Source of the DNA: Micromonospora sp. HM5-17
Lineage (GTDB): Bacteria > Actinomycetota > Actinomycetes > Mycobacteriales > Micromonosporaceae
Assembly: GCF_003762835.1 (NCBI RefSeq)
Contig: NZ_RJWA01000002.1
Span: 558,001-622,000, forward strand
Direction: 5' to 3'
Length of the DNA stretch: 64,000 nucleotides
Each line of letters starts with the position of its first letter. Positions within the stretch are counted from its first letter, which is position 1. This document shows positions 17,556 through 27,455 of this stretch, piece by piece. The notes under the pieces are model-generated. The model was not told where the DNA came from, did no database searches, and worked only from the letters and a program-made list of their open reading frames with translations. The translations under genes were made by a program, and so were the position numbers.

Positions 17556-19637
17556 ATGTCGAAACCCCGACGCGCGCTCGCCGCCACCGCTGTCCTGCTG
17601 GCGACGGTGCTGGCCAGCAGCGTGGCGGCGCCGCCGGCCCAGGCCGCCGGCGCGATCGACGACCCGGTGCCGGAACAGCAGATTCAGTCCCGGCTCGGAC
17701 TCGTCCTCACCGAGTACGCCGCGTTCCCGAAGTCGGAGCCGGTTCCGGCGCCGACCGACCGGCGCCTCGTCCGGCACGCCCGGATCAATACGATCATGGA
17801 GGTGCCCGACGGCTCCGGCCGGCGGGCCGTGCCGGACCTGAACGGTCTGCTCTACCTCGTACGGCACGGGGTGCCGCACGTCTACCTCGACGTGGCCAGC
17901 GCCTTCGCCCCCCGGTTCTTCTCCGGCCGCGGCCTGGGCCAGGGCTTCGGGTACGTCGCCTTCCACCCCGACTTCCGACGCAACGGCAGGTTCTACACCG
18001 TGCACACCGAGGCGGCGTCCTCGACGACCGAGGTGCCGGACTACGCGCAGAGCAGCGTCCTCTTCCACGGCATCATCACCGAGTGGACCGCCACCGACCC
18101 GGTGGCGGAGACCTTCGCCGGCAGCCGTCGGGAGGTTCTGCGGATCGGCTTCGCCGGCCAGGTGCACGGGATCCAGGAGATCAACTTCAATCCGACCGCA
18201 CGCCGGGGCGACCCCGACTACGGGCTGCTCTACATCGCCGTCGGCGACGGCGGCATCGGGGTGCGCACCACCGACCCGCAGAACCTGGCGATGCCGCACG
18301 GCAAGCTGCTGCGGATCGACCCGCTCGGCACCGACGCCCCGAACGGCCGGTACGGCATCCCACCGTCGAACCCGTTCGTCGGCCGGGCCGGGGCCCTCGG
18401 CGAGATCTACGCGCTCGGGATGCGGGACCCGCACCGGTTCAGCTGGGATCGGGCCACCGGCAGGATGTACCTCGGCCACATCGGCGAGCACGCCATCGAG
18501 GCGATCTACGAGGTGCGGGCCGGCGACAACCTCGGCTGGAGCGAGCGGGAGGGCGCCTTCGTCTTCGACAAGACGGCGACGAACCCCTGCGACCGGATCC
18601 TCCCGCTGCCCGCCGACGACGCCCGCTACGGCTACACGTACCCGGTCGCCGCGTACGACCACGAGCCCGCGCCGGGGTGGAACTGCACCAGCGACGTCGG
18701 GGTCGCGGTGGCCGGCGGCTTCGTCTACCGGGGTCGGGACGTTCCGGCGCTGCGCGGCAGGTACGTCTTCGGCGACCTCGTCGACGGCCGGGTGTTCTAC
18801 ACCGAGGTCAGCCAGATGCGGCGGGGCGGCGACCCCGCCCCCATCCATCGGCTCGCGCTCTTCGACGCGGCCGGCAACCCGGTCCGGATGCAGGACCTCT
18901 CCGCCCCCGGCGCGCCCGGCGACCCGGAACGGGTCGACCTGCGGTTCGGCACCGACGCCCAGGGCGAGTTGTACCTGCTGGCCAAGGCCAACGGCAGGAT
19001 CTGGAAGGTCACCGGGACCCGGGAGTTCGCGCATGCGAGGGTCGGCCGGACGACGGTCCGGGGCACGATGCGGGCGGAGAACTGGGCGCCGGTGACCCCG
19101 GCCAAGTGGCGGTTCACCGGCCGGGAGGTGATCCTCGCGGAGGCGGGCGTCGCCCGGCCCGGTCCGCGCCGCCCGTTCGAGTACGCCGTCCTCACCGCCG
19201 GCCCGGAGTTCGGCGCGGTGGAGATCCGGGCGGAGGTGCGGCTCGACACCCCGGTCGAGGTGACCAACCGGGACGTGATCATCGTCTTCGGCTGGCGCTC
19301 GGACACGGAGTTCTACTACGCGCACCTCTCGACCGACAACACCATCTATCCGCACAACGGCATCTTCAAGGTGGACAACGCCGACCGGGAGCGGATCGAC
19401 CACCAGTGGAACGGGCGTTCGGAGGGCGCGGCGCCGGCGATCACCGACGCGGCGTGGCACCGGGTGCGGGTGAGGCACCTCCCGGCGACCGGGGAGATCG
19501 CCGTCTACGTCGACGGCGCCCGGGACCCGCTGATGACGGCCCGGGACACCACGTTCCCGTCCGGCCGGGTCGGCTTCGGCTCGTTCGACAACGTCGGCAG
19601 CCTCCGTCACCTGACCGTCCGGGGTACGCCGGCCTGA
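17556..19637 (+). CDS. secreted PQQ-dependent-type sugar dehydrogenase with C-terminal jelly-roll domain
   Basis: A 693-residue secreted protein. The signal peptide covers about residues 1-30 (RRALAATAVLLATVLASSVAA, cleavage near AQA-AG). Residues about 60-480 form the glucose/sorbosone dehydrogenase beta-propeller, with GQGFGYVAFHPDF, IAVGDGGIG, HGKLLRIDPLG, YALGMRDPHRFSWD and GENLGWSE-like (GDNLGWSE) motifs. The last ~180 residues resemble a concanavalin-like/3-keto-disaccharide-hydrolase domain (WHRVRVRHLPATGEIAVYVDG). ATG with GGGAGG 8 bases upstream; the frame is open far upstream only because of GC bias. It may oxidise a sugar outside the cell, with the extra domain binding a carbohydrate, and follows the LivJ importer by 239 bp. 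No PQQ biosynthesis gene is in the window. Confidence 0.85.
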   Translation: MSKPRRALAATAVLLATVLASSVAAPPAQAAGAIDDPVPEQQIQSRLGLVLTEYAAFPKSEPVPAPTDRRLVRHARINTIMEVPDGSGRRAVPDLNGLLYLVRHGVPHVYLDVASAFAPRFFSGRGLGQGFGYVAFHPDFRRNGRFYTVHTEAASSTTEVPDYAQSSVLFHGIITEWTATDPVAETFAGSRREVLRIGFAGQVHGIQEINFNPTARRGDPDYGLLYIAVGDGGIGVRTTDPQNLAMPHGKLLRIDPLGTDAPNGRYGIPPSNPFVGRAGALGEIYALGMRDPHRFSWDRATGRMYLGHIGEHAIEAIYEVRAGDNLGWSEREGAFVFDKTATNPCDRILPLPADDARYGYTYPVAAYDHEPAPGWNCTSDVGVAVAGGFVYRGRDVPALRGRYVFGDLVDGRVFYTEVSQMRRGGDPAPIHRLALFDAAGNPVRMQDLSAPGAPGDPERVDLRFGTDAQGELYLLAKANGRIWKVTGTREFAHARVGRTTVRGTMRAENWAPVTPAKWRFTGREVILAEAGVARPGPRRPFEYAVLTAGPEFGAVEIRAEVRLDTPVEVTNRDVIIVFGWRSDTEFYYAHLSTDNTIYPHNGIFKVDNADRERIDHQWNGRSEGAAPAITDAAWHRVRVRHLPATGEIAVYVDGARDPLMTARDTTFPSGRVGFGSFDNVGSLRHLTVRGTPA

Positions 19638-19650
19638 CCGTCGGCGTACG

Positions 19651-19700
19651 GACGGGCGCGCCGGCACGTGCCGAGGTCTCTCGGCGCCGGCGCGCCCGTC
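19651..19700. terminator. strong bidirectional hairpin
   Basis: Perfect 15-bp arms, GACGGGCGCGCCGGC and its complement (19686-19700), with an inner GCCGAG/CTCGGC stem. It lies between the sugar dehydrogenase gene (plus) and the decarboxylase-family gene (minus), which converge. Confidence 0.8.
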
Positions 19701-19739
19701 GTCGGCGGTGCCGGTCCGCCCGTCGGCTGTCGACGTTGT

Positions 19740-20387
19740 TCAGGACCGGGACGACGGTCCCGTGCCGAAGACCAGCCGGACGTCGCGCAGCCGTACCGTC
19801 AGCAGGGGACGTCGGCCGGCCAGGTATGCCAGCGGCCCGGTCGGTTCGACCTCCCAGGCCGCCGCGGCGGTGGCGAGCCTGGCGTGGCACCGTACCGGGG
19901 TGTTGCGGGTCCGGGTGTCGAGCCGCTGGGTGACCGTGAACCGGACGGGCCACCGCCCGGGCAGCCGGCGCCCGGACCGGAGCAGCGCCCGCACGAAGAC
20001 TCCGGCCGTTGTTCGGGCCGTGGCGGTGCCCCACGCGCCGTCGGTCGGGGCCGTGAGCGCTATGTCGGCCAGTTCCTTGGGGATGCCCCAGAGCGCCCGC
20101 CCGCCCTCGCGGGAGACCGGGTCGTCGACCCAGATGTGGGTGATGCTCACCCGGGGGCGGAGTCCGGCGCGGACCAGTATGGCGGCGAGGACCTCGCGGT
20201 AGTGCAGCACCCCGCCGGGCTCGTACCCCACCCAGGCGGTGCCGACCACGGCCCGGCCGCCGATCGTCACCGGTCGGACGTCCCGCGCGAGGCCGTCGGA
20301 CAACGGCGGCAGGGCGGCCCGGGGCACCAACCAGAGCGAGACGTACATCTGGCCGCGTAGGACCCACGGCTCGGGCGGGTAGGTCAC
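19740..20387 (-). CDS. acetoacetate decarboxylase family protein
   Basis: A 215-residue protein of the acetoacetate decarboxylase superfamily. The segment WGIPKELADIAL (Lys near residue 104) matches the region of the Schiff-base lysine in this family, and PRVSITHIWVDDP resembles the strand before it. The frame is open into the MMPL gene, but the likely start is the GTG at 20387, with AGGGGG upstream. Known members decarboxylate beta-keto acids, but many actinobacterial members are uncharacterised and may do other chemistry. The closest neighbour upstream is the MMPL transporter on the same strand, 119 bp away. Confidence 0.75.
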   Translation of the reverse strand: MTYPPEPWVLRGQMYVSLWLVPRAALPPLSDGLARDVRPVTIGGRAVVGTAWVGYEPGGVLHYREVLAAILVRAGLRPRVSITHIWVDDPVSREGGRALWGIPKELADIALTAPTDGAWGTATARTTAGVFVRALLRSGRRLPGRWPVRFTVTQRLDTRTRNTPVRCHARLATAAAAWEVEPTGPLAYLAGRRPLLTVRLRDVRLVFGTGPSSRS

Positions 20388-20506
20388 GACGTACCCCCTG
20401 CTCTCGTCCGGTCCACGAGGGTCCCGGTCGGCCGGCTCATCCGATCGGGCGCGCCCGTGGCCCGTGACCCACCATGGCACACCCTCACCTGCCGTGACCG
20501 TGCCGC

Positions 20507-22657
20507 TCACCCCGGCGCTTCGGGGCCGGCCCGGTGCGCGGCGTGGGCGGCCCGGCGGTCGGTGGGGGCGTCCTGGTGGCCGGGCCACCAGGCGGCGTGG
20601 CCGAGCAACGCGGTGATCCCGGGGGTGAGGAAGAGCGACATCACGAAGGCGACGAGGGCGATGCCGACCGAGATGGCGAAGCCCAGCTGGGTGAGGGTGC
20701 TGTTGCCGGCGAGCATCAGCGAGGCGAACGTACCGGCGAGGATGAGCCCGGCGGCGGCGACCGTGGGTCCGGCGTGCCGGACCGCCATCGCGGCGGCGTC
20801 GCGGGGGGTACGCCCCTCCCGCGCCTCCTCGCGGAGCCGGGCGACCATCAGGATGTTGTAGTCGGTGCCGAGGGCGACGACGAACAGGTACATGACCACC
20901 GGCAGTATGAAGATCAGGCCGGCCTCGCCGAGGCCGGCCTGGAAGACCAGCACGGTGGCGCCAAGGGTCGCGGCGAAGCCGAGTCCGACCGTGAGCATCA
21001 GGTACCAGGGGGCGACGACGCTGCGCAGCAGCAGCCCCAGGATCACCATGATGAGGATCGCGGCGACCGGGAAGACGACCGCGTAGTCGCGGTTGACCGC
21101 GGCCTGGATGTCGACGAAGACCGCGGTGACGCCGCCGACGAACGCGCTCGTCCCCGCGGGTGCGGCGGCGTGCGCGGTGCCACGCAGCGGGTCCCGCACC
21201 GTGTGCAGGGCGGCCGCGGACTGCGGCGGGTCGGCCAGGGTCACCTGAAGGGCCGCCACGGTGCGGTCCGCGGAGAGCATCGGCTCGCCGACCTGGCCCA
21301 CCCCGGGGACCCGGGCCAGTTCGGCGCGGTACGTGCCGAGTCGGTCGACGGGCAGCGGCGTACCGGTGTCGGAGCGGAGGATGACGTGCGACGGCTCGGT
21401 CGCCCCGGCCGGCAGGCCCCTGAGCAGCTCCCGGCTCCAGACGCGGGATTCGGACTCGGCCGCGGTCGAGCCGCTGCCGAGGTCGAAGGTGGGGTGAAAC
21501 CCGAGGGCGAAGACGGCGAGGACGACGAGCGCGGCGCCGGAGACCACCACGTACCAGGCGGGCCGCCGGCCCAGCGACCGCCCGATCGCGGCGAACCGGG
21601 CGCCGCGCGGTTCGTGCCGCCAGGCGGTCGAGGGCCAGAACACCCGCGTGCCGAGCAGCGACACCACCGCCGGGATCAGGGTGAGCCCGGCGACCAGGGT
21701 GGTGGCGACGGCGATGGCGAGCGCGGGTCCGAGGGAGCGGAACAGGCCGAGTGTGGAGAGCGTGAGCGCGAGGAAGGCGATGATGACCGCACCGGCCGCC
21801 GAGGCGATCGCCTCCCCGGCCCGTTCGACCGCGCTGACCATGGCGGTCTTCGGATCCTCGCCGAGGCGCAGCCGCTCCCGGTAGCGGAACATCAGGAACA
21901 GGATGTAGTCGGTGCCGACGCCGAAGAGGACGACGATCAGCATCGCGCTCACCGAGCTGTCGGTCTTGAGGTCGAACACGTCGTTCGCCCAGGCGATCAG
22001 GCCGGTGGCGATCTGGGAGATCAGGCCGATCGTGAGCACCGGTAGCAGGGCGATGATCGGACTGCGGAAGATGATCAGGAGCAGGGCCAGGATCAGCCCG
22101 ATGGTGGCGATCCCGATGATGAGGTTCGCCCGGTCGCCGGACTTCTCGGCGTCCAGGGCCTGGGCGGCCGTACCGGTGACCCCGGCCCTGAGGGCGGAGC
22201 CGGCGAGCTGGTCCGGTAGCGCGTCCCGGAGCGCCTGCACCGCCTTCGTCTGGTTCCGGTCGCCCGGGCCCCGCTGCGGGGTGAGCCGCACCGCGACGAC
22301 CTGGACCAGCCGGTTGGGTGAGGGCGGCGTCGGGGCGAGGGCGACGACGTCGCGGATCCGCTGTCCGGCGAGGCGCTGGCCGATCGCCGCCACCGTGGCC
22401 GCGTCGTCGTCGGTCAGCGGTGCCCCGTCGCGACGCGTGAAGACGATGAGCGCCGCCGGGGTGGCGGCCTGCGGGAAGGCGCTCCGTTGCAGCTCCGCCG
22501 CCCGGATCGACTCGTGGTGGGCGGGGAGGAACGACGCCTCGTCGGTGACGGCGGTCAGCCGCGGCGCGGCGCCGACCACCACCACCGTGAGCACCACCCA
22601 GGCAACGACCACCCAGATCGGATGGCGGACCACGACGCGTCCCAGCGGGGCGAACAC
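20507..22657 (-). CDS. MMPL-family RND transporter
   Basis: A 716-residue transporter with two repeats, each of one helix, a large extracytoplasmic loop, and five helices (GTDYILFLMFRYRERLR and GTDYNILMVARLREE are the conserved Asp-Tyr pair regions of the two halves, as in MmpL proteins). It uses the proton gradient to export lipids, lipopeptides or drugs. The GTG at 22657 has GGAAGG 7 bases upstream; a neighbouring GTG at 22660 is possible. The frame is open for 230 more codons upstream but without coding signal. The substrate is unknown. Confidence 0.9.
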   Translation of the reverse strand: MFAPLGRVVVRHPIWVVVAWVVLTVVVVGAAPRLTAVTDEASFLPAHHESIRAAELQRSAFPQAATPAALIVFTRRDGAPLTDDDAATVAAIGQRLAGQRIRDVVALAPTPPSPNRLVQVVAVRLTPQRGPGDRNQTKAVQALRDALPDQLAGSALRAGVTGTAAQALDAEKSGDRANLIIGIATIGLILALLLIIFRSPIIALLPVLTIGLISQIATGLIAWANDVFDLKTDSSVSAMLIVVLFGVGTDYILFLMFRYRERLRLGEDPKTAMVSAVERAGEAIASAAGAVIIAFLALTLSTLGLFRSLGPALAIAVATTLVAGLTLIPAVVSLLGTRVFWPSTAWRHEPRGARFAAIGRSLGRRPAWYVVVSGAALVVLAVFALGFHPTFDLGSGSTAAESESRVWSRELLRGLPAGATEPSHVILRSDTGTPLPVDRLGTYRAELARVPGVGQVGEPMLSADRTVAALQVTLADPPQSAAALHTVRDPLRGTAHAAAPAGTSAFVGGVTAVFVDIQAAVNRDYAVVFPVAAILIMVILGLLLRSVVAPWYLMLTVGLGFAATLGATVLVFQAGLGEAGLIFILPVVMYLFVVALGTDYNILMVARLREEAREGRTPRDAAAMAVRHAGPTVAAAGLILAGTFASLMLAGNSTLTQLGFAISVGIALVAFVMSLFLTPGITALLGHAAWWPGHQDAPTDRRAAHAAHRAGPEAPG

Positions 22658-22836
22658 CACGACACCTTCCGTGATCCGATGGACCCTGTCCGTGATCAAC
22701 GTAGCGGGTCGCCCCGTTGGGTGTGGGAAAATAATGCAGCTTTGTCCGGTACGCGCAGGTGGGATGCCCGATCGGCTGGGTGACCGAACGGCGCGAACGC
22801 GTGGTCGGGAAACGCCGATCCTCGGCCGGCTGCCGG

Positions 22837-24228
22837 CTACTCCGCCTTCAGTGGGTACGGGATGAAGGTGCTCCGGTTCTCGTCGAGGTCGAGCTGGCGG
22901 CCGATCGGGGCGGCGGCGCGTTGTGGGCAGGTCAGCCGCTCGCAGGTCTTGCAGCCCGGACCGATCGGGGTCGCCGCCTCGGTCGCCTGCAGGTCCCGGC
23001 CGGCGGAGTAGACCAGCCGTCCGGCGTGCCGGAGTTCGCAGCCGAGGCCGATCGCGAAGACCTTGCCGGGCTGGCCGTACCCGCCGTGGTGCCGGATCAC
23101 CGTGCGGGCGATCCAGAGGTACCGCTGGCCGTCCGGCATCGCCGCGACCTGCGTCATCACCCGACCCGGGGCGCTGAACGCCTCGTAGACGTTCCACAGC
23201 GGGCAGGTGCCGCCGGAACGGGAGAAGGGGAAACCGGTCGCCGACTGGCGTTTCGACATGTTGCCGGCCCGGTCGACGCGGACGAAGGAGAACGGCACAC
23301 CCCGGGCCCGGGGCCGCTGCAACGTGCTCAGCCGGTGGCAGACGCTCTCCCACCCCATCGCGAAGTGGTTGGTGAGCAGCTCGATGTCGTACCGCATCCG
23401 CTCGGCGGTGTCGAGGAACTCGCGATACGGCAGGATGAGCGCCGCGGCGAAGTAGTTGGCCAACCCGACCCGCAGGAGAATCTGGGTCTGTACGTCGTAG
23501 ATCTGTTCTTCCTCGATGATCTCGTCGATGACGTCGGCGTACTCCAGCAGGGCGATCTGGGCTCCCATCCGGATCGCCTCCTGACCCGGGCGCAGCGACG
23601 TCGACAGGTGCAGGGTGCGGGTCTGCGGTCGGTACCGGTGCAGGTCGCCGGCGAGCGCGTCGGTGTCCTGCCGGACGATCCGTACCCCGTGCCGTTCGGC
23701 GAGCCGGTCGGTCAGCGCGGCCCGGGCCTCGCCGCGTCGGACGCCGATCTCGGCGGCCAGCGCCTCGGCCGCCTCGTCCAGGTCCGGCACGTAGTTCTGC
23801 CGGCGGTAGAAGAAGTCGCTCACCTGGTCGTGCGGGCTGCGCCCGGGTATCAGCTCGCGGTCGCCGACCACCTCGGCCAACTGGTCGTTGACCTGCCGGT
23901 AGCGGCGGTAGAGGTCGATGACCGCCTCCGCCACCTCGGGCAGTCTGCTCGCCAGTTCCGTCAGGTCGGTCAGGCTTGCCCGGGCCGGCAGTGCCTCGCG
24001 CAGCTCGGCCACCAGCCGGGGCGTGTCGTGCGGCGCGAAGTACGCGGTGTCGACGCCGAAGAGCTCGGTGATCCGGATCAGCACCGGCACGGTCAACGGT
24101 CGGGAATCGTGCTCGAGCTGGTTGAGGTAGCTGGGGGAGATCCCGAGCCGCCGGGCGAGTTCGATCTGGCTGATGCCGTGCTCCTCGCGCAGCCGGCGCA
24201 GCCGCGCACCCGCGAACATCCTGCCCAT
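22837..24228 (-). CDS. XRE/ScfR-type regulator of acetate metabolism (RamB-like)
   Basis: A 463-residue regulator of the RamB/ScfR group: an XRE helix-turn-helix at about residues 10-60 (LRRLREEHGISQIELARRLGIS), an IrrE-N/M78-like central part, and a Cys-containing C-terminal ScfR domain (CKTCERLTCPQR). RamB of Corynebacterium and Mycobacterium controls isocitrate lyase and malate synthase. Here the gene is divergent from those two genes, which strongly supports the same job. ATG with GGGAGG four bases upstream. Effector not known from the sequence. Confidence 0.92.
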   Translation of the reverse strand: MGRMFAGARLRRLREEHGISQIELARRLGISPSYLNQLEHDSRPLTVPVLIRITELFGVDTAYFAPHDTPRLVAELREALPARASLTDLTELASRLPEVAEAVIDLYRRYRQVNDQLAEVVGDRELIPGRSPHDQVSDFFYRRQNYVPDLDEAAEALAAEIGVRRGEARAALTDRLAERHGVRIVRQDTDALAGDLHRYRPQTRTLHLSTSLRPGQEAIRMGAQIALLEYADVIDEIIEEEQIYDVQTQILLRVGLANYFAAALILPYREFLDTAERMRYDIELLTNHFAMGWESVCHRLSTLQRPRARGVPFSFVRVDRAGNMSKRQSATGFPFSRSGGTCPLWNVYEAFSAPGRVMTQVAAMPDGQRYLWIARTVIRHHGGYGQPGKVFAIGLGCELRHAGRLVYSAGRDLQATEAATPIGPGCKTCERLTCPQRAAAPIGRQLDLDENRSTFIPYPLKAE

Positions 24229-24282
24229 GGCGCCTCCCTACGCCTGGATCAGGTCACATTAACACACCTGAAAAGAGTGGCA

Positions 24283-24296
24283 TTCGCAATTTCGCA
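24283..24296. promoter_or_regulatory. TTCGCA direct repeat in the glyoxylate-bypass promoter
   Basis: TTCGCA occurs twice, 8 bp apart (24283-24288 and 24291-24296), in the 196-bp region between the RamB-like gene and aceA. The spacing of roughly one helix turn suggests a protein site. The reverse strand (TGCGAAATTGCGAA) is similar in kind, not identical, to the known RamB box, which contains ACTTTGCAAA. Confidence 0.4.
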
Positions 24297-24424
24297 GAAT
24301 GGGTCGGCGGGTTTTCAATAATTCGCTGTTTCCGTATCTCGACCGGCCGATCGGCACCGTGTCATGGTTTTCGACACGCACCGGAGTACGGCGCGTCATC
24401 GACCGACTCCGAAGGAGGATCGCC

Positions 24425-25770
24425 ATGAGCACGACGGTCGACCACCGACGCGACGCCACCGCAGACCCCCGCGCCGACCACCCGTGGGACGCGGCCGAGC
24501 GGCTACGGACGGAGTGGGCCACCAACCCGCGCTGGCGGGGCGTGGTCCGCCCCTACCGGCCCGAGGACGTCGTCCGGCTGCGCGGCGTACTCACCGAGGA
24601 GCACACCCTCGCCCGCCGTGGCGCCGAACGGCTCTGGCACCTGCTGCACACCGAGGAGTACCTACCCGCCCTCGGCGCGCTCACCGGCAACCAGGCCGTG
24701 CAGATGGTCCGGGCCGGGCTGAAGGCCATCTACCTCTCCGGCTGGCAGGTCGCCGCCGACGCGAACCTGGCCGGGCAGACGTACCCGGACCAGAGCCTCT
24801 ACCCGGCGAACTCGGTGCCGGCGGCGGTGCGCCGGATCAACAACGCGCTGCTGCGCGCCGGCCAGATCGCGGTCATGGAGCGGACCGGCCCGGCGGGGCC
24901 CACCGACGAGGACGGCGTCGACTGGCTGGCGCCGATCGTCGCCGACGCCGAGGCCGGCTTCGGCGGTGTGCTCAACGCGTACGAGCTGATGACCGCGATG
25001 ATCGTGGCCGGAGCCGCCGGGGTGCACTGGGAGGACCAACTCGCCAGCGAGAAGAAGTGCGGCCACCTCGGCGGCAAGGTGCTGGTCCCGACCGGCCAGC
25101 ACGTGCGGACCCTCACCGCCGCCCGGCTCGCCGCCGACGTCGCCGGGGTCCCGACGGTGGTCATCGCCCGGACCGACGCGCACGCCGCCACCCTGCTCAC
25201 CACGGACACCGACGAGCGGGACCGGCCCTTCCTCACCGGCGAGCGGACCGCCGAGGGGTTCCACCGGGTCCGCAGCGGACTGGAACCCTGCGTCGCCCGG
25301 GGGCTCGCCTACGCCCCGTACGCCGATCTGCTGTGGATGGAGACCAGCACCCCGGACCTGGAGCTGGCCCGCCGCTTCGCCGAGGCGATCAAGGCCGAGT
25401 ATCCGGACAAGCTCCTCGCGTACAACTGCTCGCCGTCGTTCAACTGGCGCCGCCACCTCGACGACGCCACCATCGCCACGTTCCAGCGCGAGCTGGGACA
25501 CATGGGCTACAGGTTCCAGTTCATCACGCTGGCCGGCTTCCACGCGCTCAACTACTCGATGTTCGAGCTGGCCCGGGGTTACGCCACCGCGGGGATGCCG
25601 GCGTACGTGGGCCTGCAGGAGCGGGAGTTCGCCGCCGAGGCCGACGGCTACACCGCGGTGAAACACCAGCGGGAGGTCGGCACCGGCTACTTCGACCTGA
25701 TCAGCACCGTCCTCAATCCCGCCGCCGAGACCACCGCGCTGCGCGGCTCGACCGAGGAGGAGCAGTTCCG

Positions 25771-25774
<4 letters not shown>
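24425..25774 (+). CDS. aceA: isocitrate lyase
   Basis: A 449-residue isocitrate lyase that cleaves isocitrate to glyoxylate and succinate, first enzyme of the glyoxylate bypass. The catalytic KKCGHLGGK motif is at about residues 209-217; other conserved parts are [26 protein letters not shown] (metal binding), and [17 protein letters not shown] with AAGGAGGA five bases upstream; the frame is open upstream but the RBS decides the start. The stop overlaps the malate synthase ATG (ATGA), so the pair is one operon. It allows growth on acetate, fatty acids or other C2 compounds and is probably controlled by the divergent RamB-like gene. Confidence 0.97.
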
Positions 25775-27360
<1,586 letters not shown>

Positions 27361-27373
27361 CCCCCCGTACCCG

Positions 27374-27430
27374 TCGGCCCTGGGCCGTCGCGGGATCCGG
27401 TGCGGATCGTGGCGACGAGCCCAGGGCCGA
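27374..27430. terminator. long bidirectional hairpin
   Basis: Perfect 12-bp outer arms TCGGCCCTGGGC (27374-27385) and GCCCAGGGCCGA (27419-27430), with GTCGC/GCGAC and ATCCG/CGGAT stems inside. It separates malate synthase (plus) and the MMPL gene (minus). Confidence 0.8.
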
Positions 27431-27455
27431 GATCAGGGGATCGGTGGGGGAGCGG

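Noticed and set aside
20388-20588. N-terminal extension of the acetoacetate-decarboxylase-family frame into the MMPL gene
   Set aside because: The extension is low-complexity Pro/Arg/Gly and lies over the MMPL end; the GTG at 20387 has a good ribosome site and starts the domain.
22658-23353. N-terminal extension of the MMPL frame at 20507
   Set aside because: The upstream residues have no MMPL similarity and overlap the RamB-like gene; GTG 22657 has a well-spaced ribosome site.
24299-24424. Longer isocitrate lyase start
   Set aside because: The AAGGAGGA site sits before the ATG at 24425, and the extra residues are not part of the family.
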